DNA from: Serratia nevei
GTDB taxonomy: Bacteria; Pseudomonadota; Gammaproteobacteria; Enterobacterales; Enterobacteriaceae
Direction of reading: 5' to 3'
DNA: 64,000 bases
Assembly: GCF_024160145.1 (NCBI RefSeq)
Contig: NZ_JAMYWQ010000021.1
Span: 1 to 64,000, forward strand
The translations under genes were made by a program, and so were the position numbers. Position 1 is the stretch's first letter. Each line of letters begins with the position of its first letter. The notes below the pieces were generated by a model. The model was given only the letters and a program-made list of their open reading frames with translations, was not told the DNA's origin and did no database searches. Positions 9,501 to 17,665 of this stretch are shown here, piece after piece.

Positions 9501-10775
9501 TTAATTAAAAAACTTAATATCCGTCGGAGTAGACACCGTCGCGGCCTTTCCCCTTGCTTGCAACTCGCCCTTCTCATCGTCGAAAGCGAACAGCGTCACG
9601 CTATTGGTGAATACATTCGTCACATAGAGATGGTTGCCGTCGGCATCGAAAGCGAGCGCACGCGGCTCAATACCGCCGGCCTCATAGCGCGTCGGCACGC
9701 CAGGCAGACCGTCCCTGCCTATTTTTAATACCAGCAGGTGGTTATCGGTACCGCGATTGGTGGCAATAAGATATCTGCCGCTCGGGCTCAGGATAATGGC
9801 CCCACCGCTTTTCGCCTCCGCTGAATCGAGGCCGCCGTTCAGTTCCACTTTCCCTTGCCGCGTCAATCGATTGTCGTTAACGGCAAACGCCTCGAGCTCG
9901 CCCGCCATTTCGGTGATGACATAGGCATAGTCGCCTGCCGGCGAGAACACCATGTGCCTTGGGCCGGTGCCAGGCGCAAAGGCCACGTCTCGCGAAGCAT
10001 CCGCCTGCAACGGCTGCGCGTTATCCGAACGATAGCGGTAGGCGTGCAGCTTATCGCCACCGAGATCCGCCGCGTACAGGTAGTTGCCATCGCGACTGAA
10101 GGTGGTTGAGTGCGCATGGCCGCCTTCCTGACGCCCCTGCACGGCGCCGGAGCCGGGGTTAAACGGATAATGCTGCACGCATTCTCCCAGCGTGCCGTCA
10201 CTGCGAATCGGCAATACCGCCACCCCCGCGCCGCCTTTGGCAACGGAGTAATTGGCGACAAACAGAAACTTGCCGTCCGGGCTGAGGGTGGCATGCGTCG
10301 GCTGCCTACCCGCGCTGCTCACCGTATTCAGCACCCGTACGGCACCTGCTTGGTCCAGGGCCAAGGCGGTCACCCTTCCCGCGTCCTCTTCATTAGTGAC
10401 ATAGGCGAAACGGCCATTGCGAGATTTTACGATCCACGACGGGCTTTTCATTTTAATCACGTCGAGCGCGGTTAACGTGCCGTCGCCGTTTACCGCCAGA
10501 CGATAAAGTCCTTCGCTGGGGCGTATCCGTTTTTGCACGGCCGGCGCATCAGGAATATGGGTCCAGGTGCCGACTAACGCGATTTGATGCTGTTCCCGAT
10601 TATTTGCCATCGCATTTCCTGAAAACATGAAGAGCGTTAATGCCAGCGCTAATTGAATGGCCTGCCAGCCTACACCTTTAACGTTCAGTCTACCAAAGGC
10701 AGGCAACGTTAAAGGTAGCATAAAGAGCGCGCGGCGGTGTTTATTAATCGAGCCAGAGGGTTTATCTATACTCAT
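9501..10775 (-). CDS. Exported lactonase-family beta-propeller protein
   Basis: 424-residue protein of the lactonase/YbhE (6-phosphogluconolactonase-like) seven-bladed propeller family. It repeats blade motifs such as GRFAYVTNEE, GKFLFVANYS, GNYLYAADLG, GDYAYVITE, GRYLIATNRG and GNHLYVTNVF. A long N-terminal region holds a hydrophobic segment ending in SGNAMANN, so it is probably exported, unlike cytoplasmic Pgl. ATG 10775 follows GGAGA by 6 bp. It starts 20 bp after the AraC-type gene on the same strand, so the two probably form an operon. Its substrate cannot be read from the sequence. Confidence 0.8.
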   Translation of the reverse strand: MSIDKPSGSINKHRRALFMLPLTLPAFGRLNVKGVGWQAIQLALALTLFMFSGNAMANNREQHQIALVGTWTHIPDAPAVQKRIRPSEGLYRLAVNGDGTLTALDVIKMKSPSWIVKSRNGRFAYVTNEEDAGRVTALALDQAGAVRVLNTVSSAGRQPTHATLSPDGKFLFVANYSVAKGGAGVAVLPIRSDGTLGECVQHYPFNPGSGAVQGRQEGGHAHSTTFSRDGNYLYAADLGGDKLHAYRYRSDNAQPLQADASRDVAFAPGTGPRHMVFSPAGDYAYVITEMAGELEAFAVNDNRLTRQGKVELNGGLDSAEAKSGGAIILSPSGRYLIATNRGTDNHLLVLKIGRDGLPGVPTRYEAGGIEPRALAFDADGNHLYVTNVFTNSVTLFAFDDEKGELQARGKAATVSTPTDIKFFN

Positions 10776-10795
10776 GATGTCTCCTTTCCTCAACA

Positions 10796-11596
10796 CTACA
10801 CCACGGGAATAAGTATATCGACATTGATAACCTTGCTGTTTAAATGCTCATACCTATATAACTCGATAAAAAAGCTTTCCCTCATTTTGACATTAATGGC
10901 CGGCAGATGGGCGTCATAGATGCCCTCAAAAAAGGTAATATACTCAGGCAGCTCCCCTATAAAGGGAATGACAATGTATTTCCCCATGGGTATATAGAAG
11001 TTAAATATGGAATGAAAAACCTCTTGCTCCTTGCTATGAGAATGCCATTTGCTCCCTCTGTTTTTTTCCACATTATAAGCAGCCCTATTTTTGTTTAGCC
11101 ATCTGTCATTAGTCTGTGCGATATCGCTGGCATCCCTGTACTTCCTGACGGAGTGGAAAATCAATGCCTTGTACTGCTTTAACATCTCGATGTCATCCGG
11201 CATGACCGTATGATAAAAATAAGGTTTATTGTCGCTGCCATACGGTGGAATCTGGGTGGAGAAATCCCATCCCCGGCTGTTCCTAAAGCTGTTGGGCGTT
11301 TCGCCAAAGAAACGTTTGAATGCCCGCGTGTAGCATTGCTGAGAAGCAAACCCGGATGCCAGGGCGACATCCAATATGTTCCCTTGATGCTGTTTGAGCA
11401 AGACAGCAGACCGGCTCAGCTTTCTGTTCCTGATATAAGTCCCGAGCGTCATGCCAAAATAATGCTTAAACAATCGTTGCAAATGCCATTTTGAATAACC
11501 AGAGATAACGGAAACTTTCTCAACAGAAAGCCCCTCTATAATATTTTTCTCCATATACTCCAGAACTTGCAAAAGAATATCTTTTCTATAATCCAT
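10796..11596 (-). CDS. AraC-family regulator with GyrI-like domain (Rob-like)
   Basis: 266-residue regulator. The N-terminal AraC double HTH (about residues 5-105) contains LSVEKVSVISGYSKWHLQRL and DVALASGFASQQCYTRAFKR. A GyrI/Rob-like small-molecule-binding domain follows (about 120-266). This domain order is that of Rob. I place the start at ATG 11596, 5 bp after AAGGAG; a GTG two codons earlier would sit on that site. The gene is clearly more AT-rich than its neighbours, which suggests acquisition beside argW. It probably controls the downstream propeller gene. Confidence 0.82.
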   Translation of the reverse strand: MDYRKDILLQVLEYMEKNIIEGLSVEKVSVISGYSKWHLQRLFKHYFGMTLGTYIRNRKLSRSAVLLKQHQGNILDVALASGFASQQCYTRAFKRFFGETPNSFRNSRGWDFSTQIPPYGSDNKPYFYHTVMPDDIEMLKQYKALIFHSVRKYRDASDIAQTNDRWLNKNRAAYNVEKNRGSKWHSHSKEQEVFHSIFNFYIPMGKYIVIPFIGELPEYITFFEGIYDAHLPAINVKMRESFFIELYRYEHLNSKVINVDILIPVV

Positions 11597-11794
11597 ACGC
11601 ACTCCTTCCCTTTATAAAATCCGTGTCCTTTTCATTAAAATCGTTAACCAACCAAACCAAGTCATTAAGACTAATCCTAAAAAAAATCACCCTGCCAATT
11701 CAATTTTTATGAAGTATGGAAAGCCGTCGTATAAATAACTGAAAATGATCATGTTATATAAATCCACCTGCGAAAAATCCGTGAATAAAAAATG

Positions 11795-11885
11795 CGCCAT
11801 GCAAAGTGCATCCATTAAAGATGCACTTGCCCCGCCAGGGTGAATCACACTTTATGTTAATTGTTTTATCTTAAAGTGTTTTTTT
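11795..11885 (+). ncRNA. Candidate small RNA with terminator
   Basis: In the 640-bp gap 11597-12240, which has no convincing gene, two hairpins stand in tandem on the plus strand. The first is AAGTGCATC/GATGCACTT with a 7-nt loop (11804-11828). The second is ACACTTTA/TAAAGTGT (11847-11879), followed by seven T. This is the layout of an Hfq-type small RNA with its own terminator. AT-rich -10-like sequence lies near 11755 but I see no good -35. The first hairpin might instead be a protein-binding site. Confidence 0.35.
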
Positions 11886-12195
11886 ACGCCCCACTGACAT
11901 GGCCAAATAGGAATTTCATCATCACAAATTAAATCGTATTTTATTGCTTGGCCGATTGATAAAATGATTGAGCCGCATACGAAAAAGTATGAACAATGGC
12001 GAAGGAAGATGCGGTGGATAAGCGCAAGGCCTTAACCTCGGGCCCGATAATCACAGTTCGTCATAGAGAGTTTCTGTTTTATCTTTTCCCGCACGGTGAA
12101 AAATCGACGTTTCAACAAACCTTGTTTGATGGCCTATTTTCCCTCCATGTCAATTGGAGCGCCACTTGTGCCACGCTTTATTGCCCAGGCGCAGC

Positions 12196-12225
12196 AAAAA
12201 GCCCGGCTCGCAAAGCCGGGCTTTT
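12196..12225. terminator. Bidirectional terminator
   Basis: Stem GCCCGGCT/AGCCGGGC with a 5-nt loop, flanked by AAAAA on the left and TTTT on the right. It ends the minus-strand operon at 12241. Confidence 0.85.
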
Positions 12226-12240
12226 CATTCAACGGGCTGA

Positions 12241-12462
12241 TTAATCGGCCAGATTGTCGATCTCTGCGGATCTGTGCTTACGCAACAGATACAGCAGCAA
12301 AGACACCCGCCGTTCGGTACGTTCCGGGGTATCCGCCGGCAGGTGGTAGCGCAGGGTATAGCGCTCGTTGTTCTCGTTGCAAAAATCGATGACGAGCACG
12401 GGAGCAGAGGCCCCGGCGACTTTTCGATAATTCAGCGAGATGCACGACAGGTTTTTTTTCAT
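12241..12462 (-). CDS. Hypothetical small protein
   Basis: 73 residues, soluble, with no signal peptide. I do not recognise the family. The visible features are a beta-rich first half (APVLVIDFCNENNERYTLRYHL) and a basic helix (RRVSLLLYLLRKHRS). It starts one base after the stop codon of the membrane-protein gene at 12464 and is followed directly by a terminator, so it is probably the coupled second gene of a two-gene operon. Confidence 0.65.
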   Translation of the reverse strand: MKKNLSCISLNYRKVAGASAPVLVIDFCNENNERYTLRYHLPADTPERTERRVSLLLYLLRKHRSAEIDNLAD

Positions 12463-12463
12463 C

Positions 12464-13435
12464 TCAACTTACCGCGAGGGTGCGGCGGGTTGATTCGGCA
12501 ATCCGCCCCACGCCGGCGCTCAGCGCGGCGCCCAACAGCAGTACCAACAGCGATCCCCACGCGGCGCGCGACAGCTGTTTAGCCGCTTCATCGGCCGCTG
12601 CACGCGCTTTCTGCTCGGCCTCAGCCTTGAGTTTCTCCACTTTCTGCACCGCCTGCTGGTAAGCCTGAGCGTAGTTATCGACGATTTGGCTCGCTTCATC
12701 ACGGCTCTTGCCGGTGCGCGCCGCAACGATATTCACCAGCGCATCCTTATCGGCCGCGCTCAACGTCGGCTCACCGGACTGTTTGACGCGGTCGAACCAC
12801 TGCTTGAGCTCGGAGGCGGCCCGCGCCGGATCGGCCGCCGCGTCCATGGCCGATTGCTTGCCGTCGGCGGTCGCCCTATCGGCCTTCTGTTCCAACCGAG
12901 CCGGATCCAATTCCGGCTTGCCGGTCTGCTTGAGCGTGACGTTCAACTGGTTTTCCAAGCTTCCCCAGTCAAGGCTGATGCCCTTTTTATCCAGCTGTTG
13001 CTTGAGACCTTCGCCCACGTTTGGCGCAGCCGCCGCCAGGCCGCTGCCCGCCAGCGAAAGCCCTTTGCCCACCGCGCTGCCCGCCAGCCCCACCACGCCA
13101 CTCGCCAATGAAACCACCAGCCAGGTGGTCAGCAAGGTGGTGATCGCCCAGCTCAGCAGGCCATGCAAGCCGCCGCGATTCGGTGCGGTGCGGCCGGCGA
13201 CGAACGCGCCTGCGGCCAGCGAGGCCAGCGTTGAAACCAGCAGCCAGATCCCGGTGCCGGTGCCAAAGCCGCTCAGCGGGTTGCCCTTTTGCATCATATC
13301 CACGGCCTGGGCACCGACAGCCGTACCCAGCACGCTGAAGATCAGATAAGTCACCAGCGCCACGGCACTCCCGGCCAATATCGAGCCCCATGACACCTGA
13401 AACGCCAAGCGATTTGATTCATAGACAGTGGTCAT
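12464..13435 (-). CDS. Membrane protein with glycine-rich helices and long polar insert
   Basis: 323 residues of unknown function. Three to four hydrophobic, Gly/Ala-rich helices lie in residues 15-135. A charged, helical, Ala/Lys/Gln-rich stretch (about 140-290, resembling LEA or apolipoprotein-like helices) follows, and a last membrane helix lies at about 293-312. It is divergent from the PAS-LuxR gene across 13436-13664 and followed by a coupled 73-residue protein. The nearby CsbD-like gene suggests a general or envelope stress role, which is inference. Confidence 0.7.
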   Translation of the reverse strand: MTTVYESNRLAFQVSWGSILAGSAVALVTYLIFSVLGTAVGAQAVDMMQKGNPLSGFGTGTGIWLLVSTLASLAAGAFVAGRTAPNRGGLHGLLSWAITTLLTTWLVVSLASGVVGLAGSAVGKGLSLAGSGLAAAAPNVGEGLKQQLDKKGISLDWGSLENQLNVTLKQTGKPELDPARLEQKADRATADGKQSAMDAAADPARAASELKQWFDRVKQSGEPTLSAADKDALVNIVAARTGKSRDEASQIVDNYAQAYQQAVQKVEKLKAEAEQKARAAADEAAKQLSRAAWGSLLVLLLGAALSAGVGRIAESTRRTLAVS

Positions 13436-13552
13436 CGTTGTTCCTTATATTTTCTGGACAAGTGATTGCACGCACGGCGGATAACCGCGCAGACGAATCC
13501 AGTCTGCCGCGCGGCGTCGTCGGCCGTCCCGGTTCATTTGCGCCAGAATGAC

Positions 13553-13592
13553 TAGTGCATTCACACCCTGCGAATACGCACGTTATGCACTA
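13553..13592. promoter_or_regulatory. Inverted AGTGCAT pair in the divergent promoter
   Basis: A perfect 8-bp inverted repeat, TAGTGCAT (13553-13560) and ATGCACTA (13585-13592), with centres 32 bp apart, about three helical turns. It lies in the shared control region of the membrane-protein gene and the PAS-LuxR gene. The same half-sites recur before the CsbD-like gene, so this may be the operator of the LuxR-type protein. Confidence 0.45.
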
Positions 13593-13664
13593 AGCTGCTC
13601 AGCGAGTAGCGTAACCCGCGGCCCCCGTCAGAGGCCGCTCCCCCTTCTGTCTAGCGGAGAGCAC

Positions 13665-15161
13665 ATGAACCCATCCGTCCTGGCCAGCGAAACCCACCGC
13701 GGCCACCTGCAGCAAATCATCTCCAGCTTGTCCGACGGCGTGATCCTGACGGATACCGATCAAACGCTGCTCTGGGCCAACGAAGCCGCGTTGGCCATGC
13801 ATGGCGTGAGCCACCAGAAAGCCCTGGGGGGCAATGCCGCCGAGTACGCGACGCGGTTTGCCCTGCGCTATCGCAACCATCACCCGTTGGCGCTGGAACA
13901 GTACCCGCTGAACCGGATTGCCGATGGCGAAACCTTCACCGATGTGGTGGTGGAGGTTCGGCAGGTCGACGATCCGGACAGCTTCTGGGTGCACCGCCTG
14001 CGCAGCCTGATTATCACCGATGCGCAGGGGCAGCCGGAGCTGCTGGCGCTGATCCTGAGCGACGCGACGGAGTGGGCCAGCGCCGAACAGCGCTTTGAAA
14101 AAACCTTCAACGCCAATCCGGCGCCGGCGGTCATTTGTCGGCTAAGCGACCTGCGTTACGTCAAGGTCAATCAGGGGTTCCTCGATATGACCGGTTACCC
14201 GCGTGAACAGGTCATGGGGCGTTCGGTTTATGAACTCGACGTTTTGGAACAGGCTGAGCACAAAGAGCTGGCGATTCAGCGCCTGGGGGAAGGCGCTACC
14301 ATTCCGCAGATGGAGGCCGAGCTGAAACTGCCCGGTGGCGGAAGCAAGCTGGTAGTGGTTGCCGGCCAACCGCTGGAGATCAATGAAGACGACTGCATGC
14401 TGTTCACTTTTACCGATCTCGAACCCCGGCGTCAGGCGGAATCGGCGCTGCGGGAAAGCGAAGAGCGGTTCGCCAAGGCATTTCGCCTCAGCCCGGTGCC
14501 AACGTTGTTGTGTACCGCGCACGAGCGACGCGTGCTGGACGTCAACGAAGCTTTCGCCCGTACCACCGAGTTCGACGCCGAAGCCTTGATCGGCAAGACG
14601 GTTGACGAGATCCAATTTATTGACGATCCCGAGGCTAACCGCCGTTTGTTTGCCGCACTGGAAAAAAGCGGCAACGTCGAAGGGCTGGACATCCGGGTGC
14701 GCAAGCAAGGGAACGAGCTGATCGACTGCGTGGCCTCGGCGGATGCCGTCAGCATTCACAATGCGCCCTGCTACCTGCTGGTGCTTATGGACATTACCGA
14801 ACGCAAGCGCTCGGAGCTGGAGCTGGTGAGCGCCATCGAAGAAGTGATGCAGGACGCCTCCTGGTTCAGTCAAACCTTGATTGAAAAACTGGCCAACGTG
14901 AAAAGCATCAACCGGCCCGATCAGACCGGATTTAACGCCAGCGATCTCACGCCGCGCGAGCGCGATGTACTGGAATTGATTTGCGAGGGGCTGCCGGACA
15001 AGAAAATCGCGGCGCGTCTCAATTTGGCGCTCAACACCATTCGCAACCATGTCGCGACGGTCTATTCCAAACTTGGCGTGCATAGCCGCAGCGAAACCAT
15101 CGTCTGGGCCAGAGCGCGCGGGCTGTTTACCGGCGGGCCGGCCGCCAGGAACGGCAAGTAG
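13665..15161 (+). CDS. Triple-PAS LuxR-type transcriptional regulator
   Basis: 498-residue one-component regulator. Three PAS-like domains lie at about residues 15-135, 140-255 and 265-385 (RRQAESALRESEERF and MDITERKRSELE are typical PAS linkers). A LuxR HTH lies at about 427-487 (LTPRERDVLELICEG, then NTIRNHVATVYSKLGV). No kinase or receiver domain is present, so the PAS domains probably sense a ligand or redox state directly. The start at ATG 13665 has GGAGA 5 bp upstream; an in-frame ATG at 13548 lacks one. It sits between a divergent membrane-protein gene and a CsbD-like gene that share its putative operator motif. Confidence 0.85.
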   Translation: MNPSVLASETHRGHLQQIISSLSDGVILTDTDQTLLWANEAALAMHGVSHQKALGGNAAEYATRFALRYRNHHPLALEQYPLNRIADGETFTDVVVEVRQVDDPDSFWVHRLRSLIITDAQGQPELLALILSDATEWASAEQRFEKTFNANPAPAVICRLSDLRYVKVNQGFLDMTGYPREQVMGRSVYELDVLEQAEHKELAIQRLGEGATIPQMEAELKLPGGGSKLVVVAGQPLEINEDDCMLFTFTDLEPRRQAESALRESEERFAKAFRLSPVPTLLCTAHERRVLDVNEAFARTTEFDAEALIGKTVDEIQFIDDPEANRRLFAALEKSGNVEGLDIRVRKQGNELIDCVASADAVSIHNAPCYLLVLMDITERKRSELELVSAIEEVMQDASWFSQTLIEKLANVKSINRPDQTGFNASDLTPRERDVLELICEGLPDKKIAARLNLALNTIRNHVATVYSKLGVHSRSETIVWARARGLFTGGPAARNGK

Positions 15162-15168
15162 CCTGCAA

Positions 15169-15222
15169 ATGCACTATCCGCACCGATGCAAACGCCCCTT
15201 ATAGGCACGGAGTGAAGTGCAT
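15169..15222. promoter_or_regulatory. AGTGCAT half-sites before the CsbD-like gene
   Basis: ATGCACTA at 15169-15176 and AAGTGCAT at 15215-15222 form an inverted pair in the 134-bp gap before the CsbD-like gene. Related ATGCAAA words lie at 15185 and 15232. The half-site is the same 7-mer as in the divergent promoter at 13553-13592. Confidence 0.4.
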
Positions 15223-15295
15223 AACATGGGGGTGCAAATGCAGGCTTTCGCCCTGTGCGCAAACCAACCGGATCGAACCTAAGGAGTGCATCATA

Positions 15296-15547
15296 ATGAA
15301 CAGCGAAAAAGCCAATGGCATGATAGACAAAGTGGCGGGAAAAGCGCAGGAACTGGCGGGCGACGTCACCGGCAACGAACGTTTTCAGGCCGAAGGCACC
15401 ACGCGCTATGCAGCAGGCGTGCTGCAAGAAAAATACGGCGACGCCCTGAGCTGCGCCGGCAGCATGATCAAGAAAAACCCCCTCGCCGCATTAGCCCTCA
15501 TTGCCGGCGCAGGCCTGTTGACCGGCCTGCTGCTGCGCCGCCGTTGA
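15296..15547 (+). CDS. CsbD-like stress protein with C-terminal membrane tail
   Basis: 83 residues. The N-terminal 45 residues are CsbD-like (MIDKVAGKAQELAGDVTGN, then a second AEG...GVLQEKYGD turn). The C-terminal end is a hydrophobic anchor capped by arginines (NPLAALALIAGAGLLTGLLL then RRR), which resembles the tail of ElaB/YqjD-type ribosome-binding proteins rather than classic soluble CsbD. AAGGAG lies 9 bp before ATG 15296. It lies 134 bp downstream of the PAS-LuxR gene, with its own putative promoter region between. Confidence 0.82.
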   Translation: MNSEKANGMIDKVAGKAQELAGDVTGNERFQAEGTTRYAAGVLQEKYGDALSCAGSMIKKNPLAALALIAGAGLLTGLLLRRR

Positions 15548-15582
15548 TGCGCGCCGACGAGCAAACCGCCTTTCCCTGAATG

Positions 15583-15612
15583 CCGCGCCCGGTGAGTAAC
15601 CTCCGGGCGCGG
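15583..15612. repeat. Strong hairpin after CsbD-like gene
   Basis: A perfect 10-bp stem CCGCGCCCGG/CCGGGCGCGG with a 10-nt loop. No T-run follows, so termination would need Rho; it may protect the mRNA end. The rest of 15548-16009 shows no supportable gene. An 81-codon open frame there has no ribosome-binding site and unnatural composition. Confidence 0.5.
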
Positions 15613-16009
15613 TCCTCTGGGCCAAAGAGCAAACGTAGCGAGTACGCAATCTTATCGATTTATTCATCCGTTGCGCCGGCCATGATGATTAACGGGTACT
15701 CCGCGTCGTCACCACGGCGGATTATTATGGCTAAGCCGTTATCTCCCTTATTAGATACGTATATTTATCGTTCAGGTTGTCGCATGCCGCCTTTACTCAC
15801 CGTATTATATTCACCCTATTCCTGATTATCCCCCCCCTCTCAATCAACGCACCCGGCGGCTGTTATTTCCGGTTTTTATACACGCCATCGGCTTACCATC
15901 AACATAGCTAAAACCGTCAGTTTAAAAACCGCCCCTATCAGTCAACCTGAGTTTATCCCCCACCTCATTAGATGTTAACATTGGCCTATTATGCGCACGG
16001 AGAAATAGC

Positions 16010-16939
16010 ATGTTCCCCAGTAAAAAACATTCACAGCGGGCCACCCCGCTGACCAGCTATCAATTTTCCCGGCTGCATACTTTCGAATGCGTCGCCCGCC
16101 ATTTATCTTTTGCGCTGGCGGCGCAAGAATTGTCGATCACCCCCAGCGCCGTAAGCCACCGCATTAATTTGCTCGAAAAGGAGTTGGGTTTTCTGCTATT
16201 TCAGCGTTTTCATCGCAGAATAACCCTGACGCCGGAGGGCGAGCGCATGCAATGGGCGCTGGACAGCTCCTTCAACACGCTGAATCAGGAAATTCTGGAC
16301 ATCAAAAATCGCGAGCTGACGGGGACATTGACCCTCTATTCGCACCCCTCCCTGGTACAATGCCTGCTGCTGCCGCGCATCGGCGACTTTATCGCCCAGC
16401 ACCCCACCATTCACCTCAACATTCTGACCGGGCAGGAGATCATCAACCTGGCCAACCGCGGCGTGGACTTGGCGATGTACTTCGGCAAACTGCCCTCAGG
16501 GCGGCATCTGGACGAGGCCTTTATGCAGGAATCGATGGTGCCGATCTGCACGCCGCAGTACGCCGCCGCGCATGGCCTGTACGAAGCGCCGGAAAACCTG
16601 GCCCACTGCACGCTGCTGCACGATCGCTACAACTCCGGCGAAGACGAATGGCAAACCTGGTCGCAACACTTTGCGCTGGGGCTGGATACCGACAGCAAAA
16701 GCATGGAGTTCGACCGATCCGATCTCGCGGTGCTGGCCGCCACGCGGCACCTTGGCGTCGCCATGGGGCGGCTCAATCTGGTGCAGGACTGGATCAAAAG
16801 CGGCGAGCTGATCATTCCGTTCACCGACATGACCGTGCCCTGCGAGCACTGCTATTTTACCTCGACCATCTCCGAGCGGCAGTGGCCGAAAATCCTCGCG
16901 TTTAAGCAGTGGATCATGAAAATCGCCCCTCTGGTCTGA
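16010..16939 (+). CDS. dsdC: DsdC-like LysR-family regulator
   Basis: 309 residues, close in length and sequence pattern to E. coli DsdC, the activator of D-serine catabolism. The HTH at about residues 20-80 contains FALAAQELSITPSAVSHRIN, and later stretches such as LNQEILDIKNRELTGTLTLY, CTLLHDR, FDRSDLAVLAA and GVAMGR are DsdC-like. The LysR effector domain fills the remainder. The usual partners dsdX and dsdA are not beside it, so its target here is unknown. Family assignment is firm; the D-serine role is inference. Confidence 0.78.
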   Translation: MFPSKKHSQRATPLTSYQFSRLHTFECVARHLSFALAAQELSITPSAVSHRINLLEKELGFLLFQRFHRRITLTPEGERMQWALDSSFNTLNQEILDIKNRELTGTLTLYSHPSLVQCLLLPRIGDFIAQHPTIHLNILTGQEIINLANRGVDLAMYFGKLPSGRHLDEAFMQESMVPICTPQYAAAHGLYEAPENLAHCTLLHDRYNSGEDEWQTWSQHFALGLDTDSKSMEFDRSDLAVLAATRHLGVAMGRLNLVQDWIKSGELIIPFTDMTVPCEHCYFTSTISERQWPKILAFKQWIMKIAPLV

Positions 16940-16950
16940 CGGCCAGAGGG
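16927..16950. repeat. Hairpin between convergent genes
   Basis: CCCTCTGG/CCAGAGGG with an 8-nt loop. It spans the stop codon of the DsdC-like gene and ends one base before the stop of the convergent gene. There is no T-run. It may be a weak bidirectional terminator. Confidence 0.4.
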
Positions 16951-17253
16951 TTAGCGCTCTATTTTTGGGGAATAAGAAAAATGCAGTGCGCAGGCGTAAA
17001 GCCGACCGGCCTTTGAATAAGAGATATATTTGCGGCTTTTATCCCAGGCCAGCAGGGCATTGTTGGCAAAGTAATAAACCTCCAACTGCATTCCGTTCGC
17101 CAGCCTCGACCAGCCTCGGTTTTGAATTACGGTGAAATCACCGTTATCGCTGAGCGTAATCAGCGGCACGCCCCAGGCATAGCGGGATATTTGCAGCTGA
17201 ATAATGAATTGGCTTTCGCAGCTTATTTGGTAGTTCTGTACATCAACATCCAT
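16951..17253 (-). CDS. Hypothetical protein
   Basis: 100 residues, no signal peptide, rich in aromatic residues (YAWGVPLITL, VYYFANNALLAWD). I do not recognise the family. The composition is AT-rich relative to the porin and mltB region. It is convergent with the DsdC-like gene and abuts the hairpin at 16927-16950. Confidence 0.55.
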   Translation of the reverse strand: MDVDVQNYQISCESQFIIQLQISRYAWGVPLITLSDNGDFTVIQNRGWSRLANGMQLEVYYFANNALLAWDKSRKYISYSKAGRLYACALHFSYSPKIER

Positions 17254-17374
17254 GAATTATATTTCTTTGCACCACCCTGAACGAAAAACAAACAAGAGGT
17301 GAACAACTCACTGAGATTAGCCCCAGCACGGCAGCGTCACCCTAGGGTTCTCGCCGCCGCTGGGATCTGTCGCG

Positions 17375-17665
17375 TTATTCTTTATAAACCACGATTTCCT
17401 GATAAAGCTTAATAACCTCACCATCGCTGTCGGGGGAATCGGTATATTCCGTTTGCTGCGCCAAATGAATCACCTTCCATCCTTTTTGCGCCAATTCGGG
17501 GATCGTCAGGCGCCCCACGCCGCGGCAGGTGAACAGGGTGTCATCAGACAGCCTGAGCTTACTAACCTCTGCATAATCATAAGCTTGAGAATGACAAACG
17601 TGCGACTCCGCCGCCATCGCCGGCAGTGAAAACAGCCCCACTAACAACATTAACGGATTTCTCAT
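17375..17665 (-). CDS. Hypothetical periplasmic protein
   Basis: 96 residues with a clear signal peptide (MRNPLMLLVGLFSLPAMAAE, cleavage after AMA). The mature part is about 78 residues with two Cys (in SHVCHSQ and FTCRGVG) that could form a disulfide, and an acidic loop (YTDSPDSDGEV). The family is not recognised. It lies in the same orientation as the 100-residue protein downstream. Confidence 0.65.
   Translation of the reverse strand: MRNPLMLLVGLFSLPAMAAESHVCHSQAYDYAEVSKLRLSDDTLFTCRGVGRLTIPELAQKGWKVIHLAQQTEYTDSPDSDGEVIKLYQEIVVYKE

Noticed and set aside
11996-12244. 82-codon ORF before the 73-residue gene
   Set aside because: It runs through a bidirectional terminator at 12196-12225 and has no ribosome-binding site or family match.
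15580-15825. 81-codon ORF after the CsbD-like gene
   Set aside because: It begins inside a GC-rich hairpin, has no ribosome-binding site, and its translation looks random.
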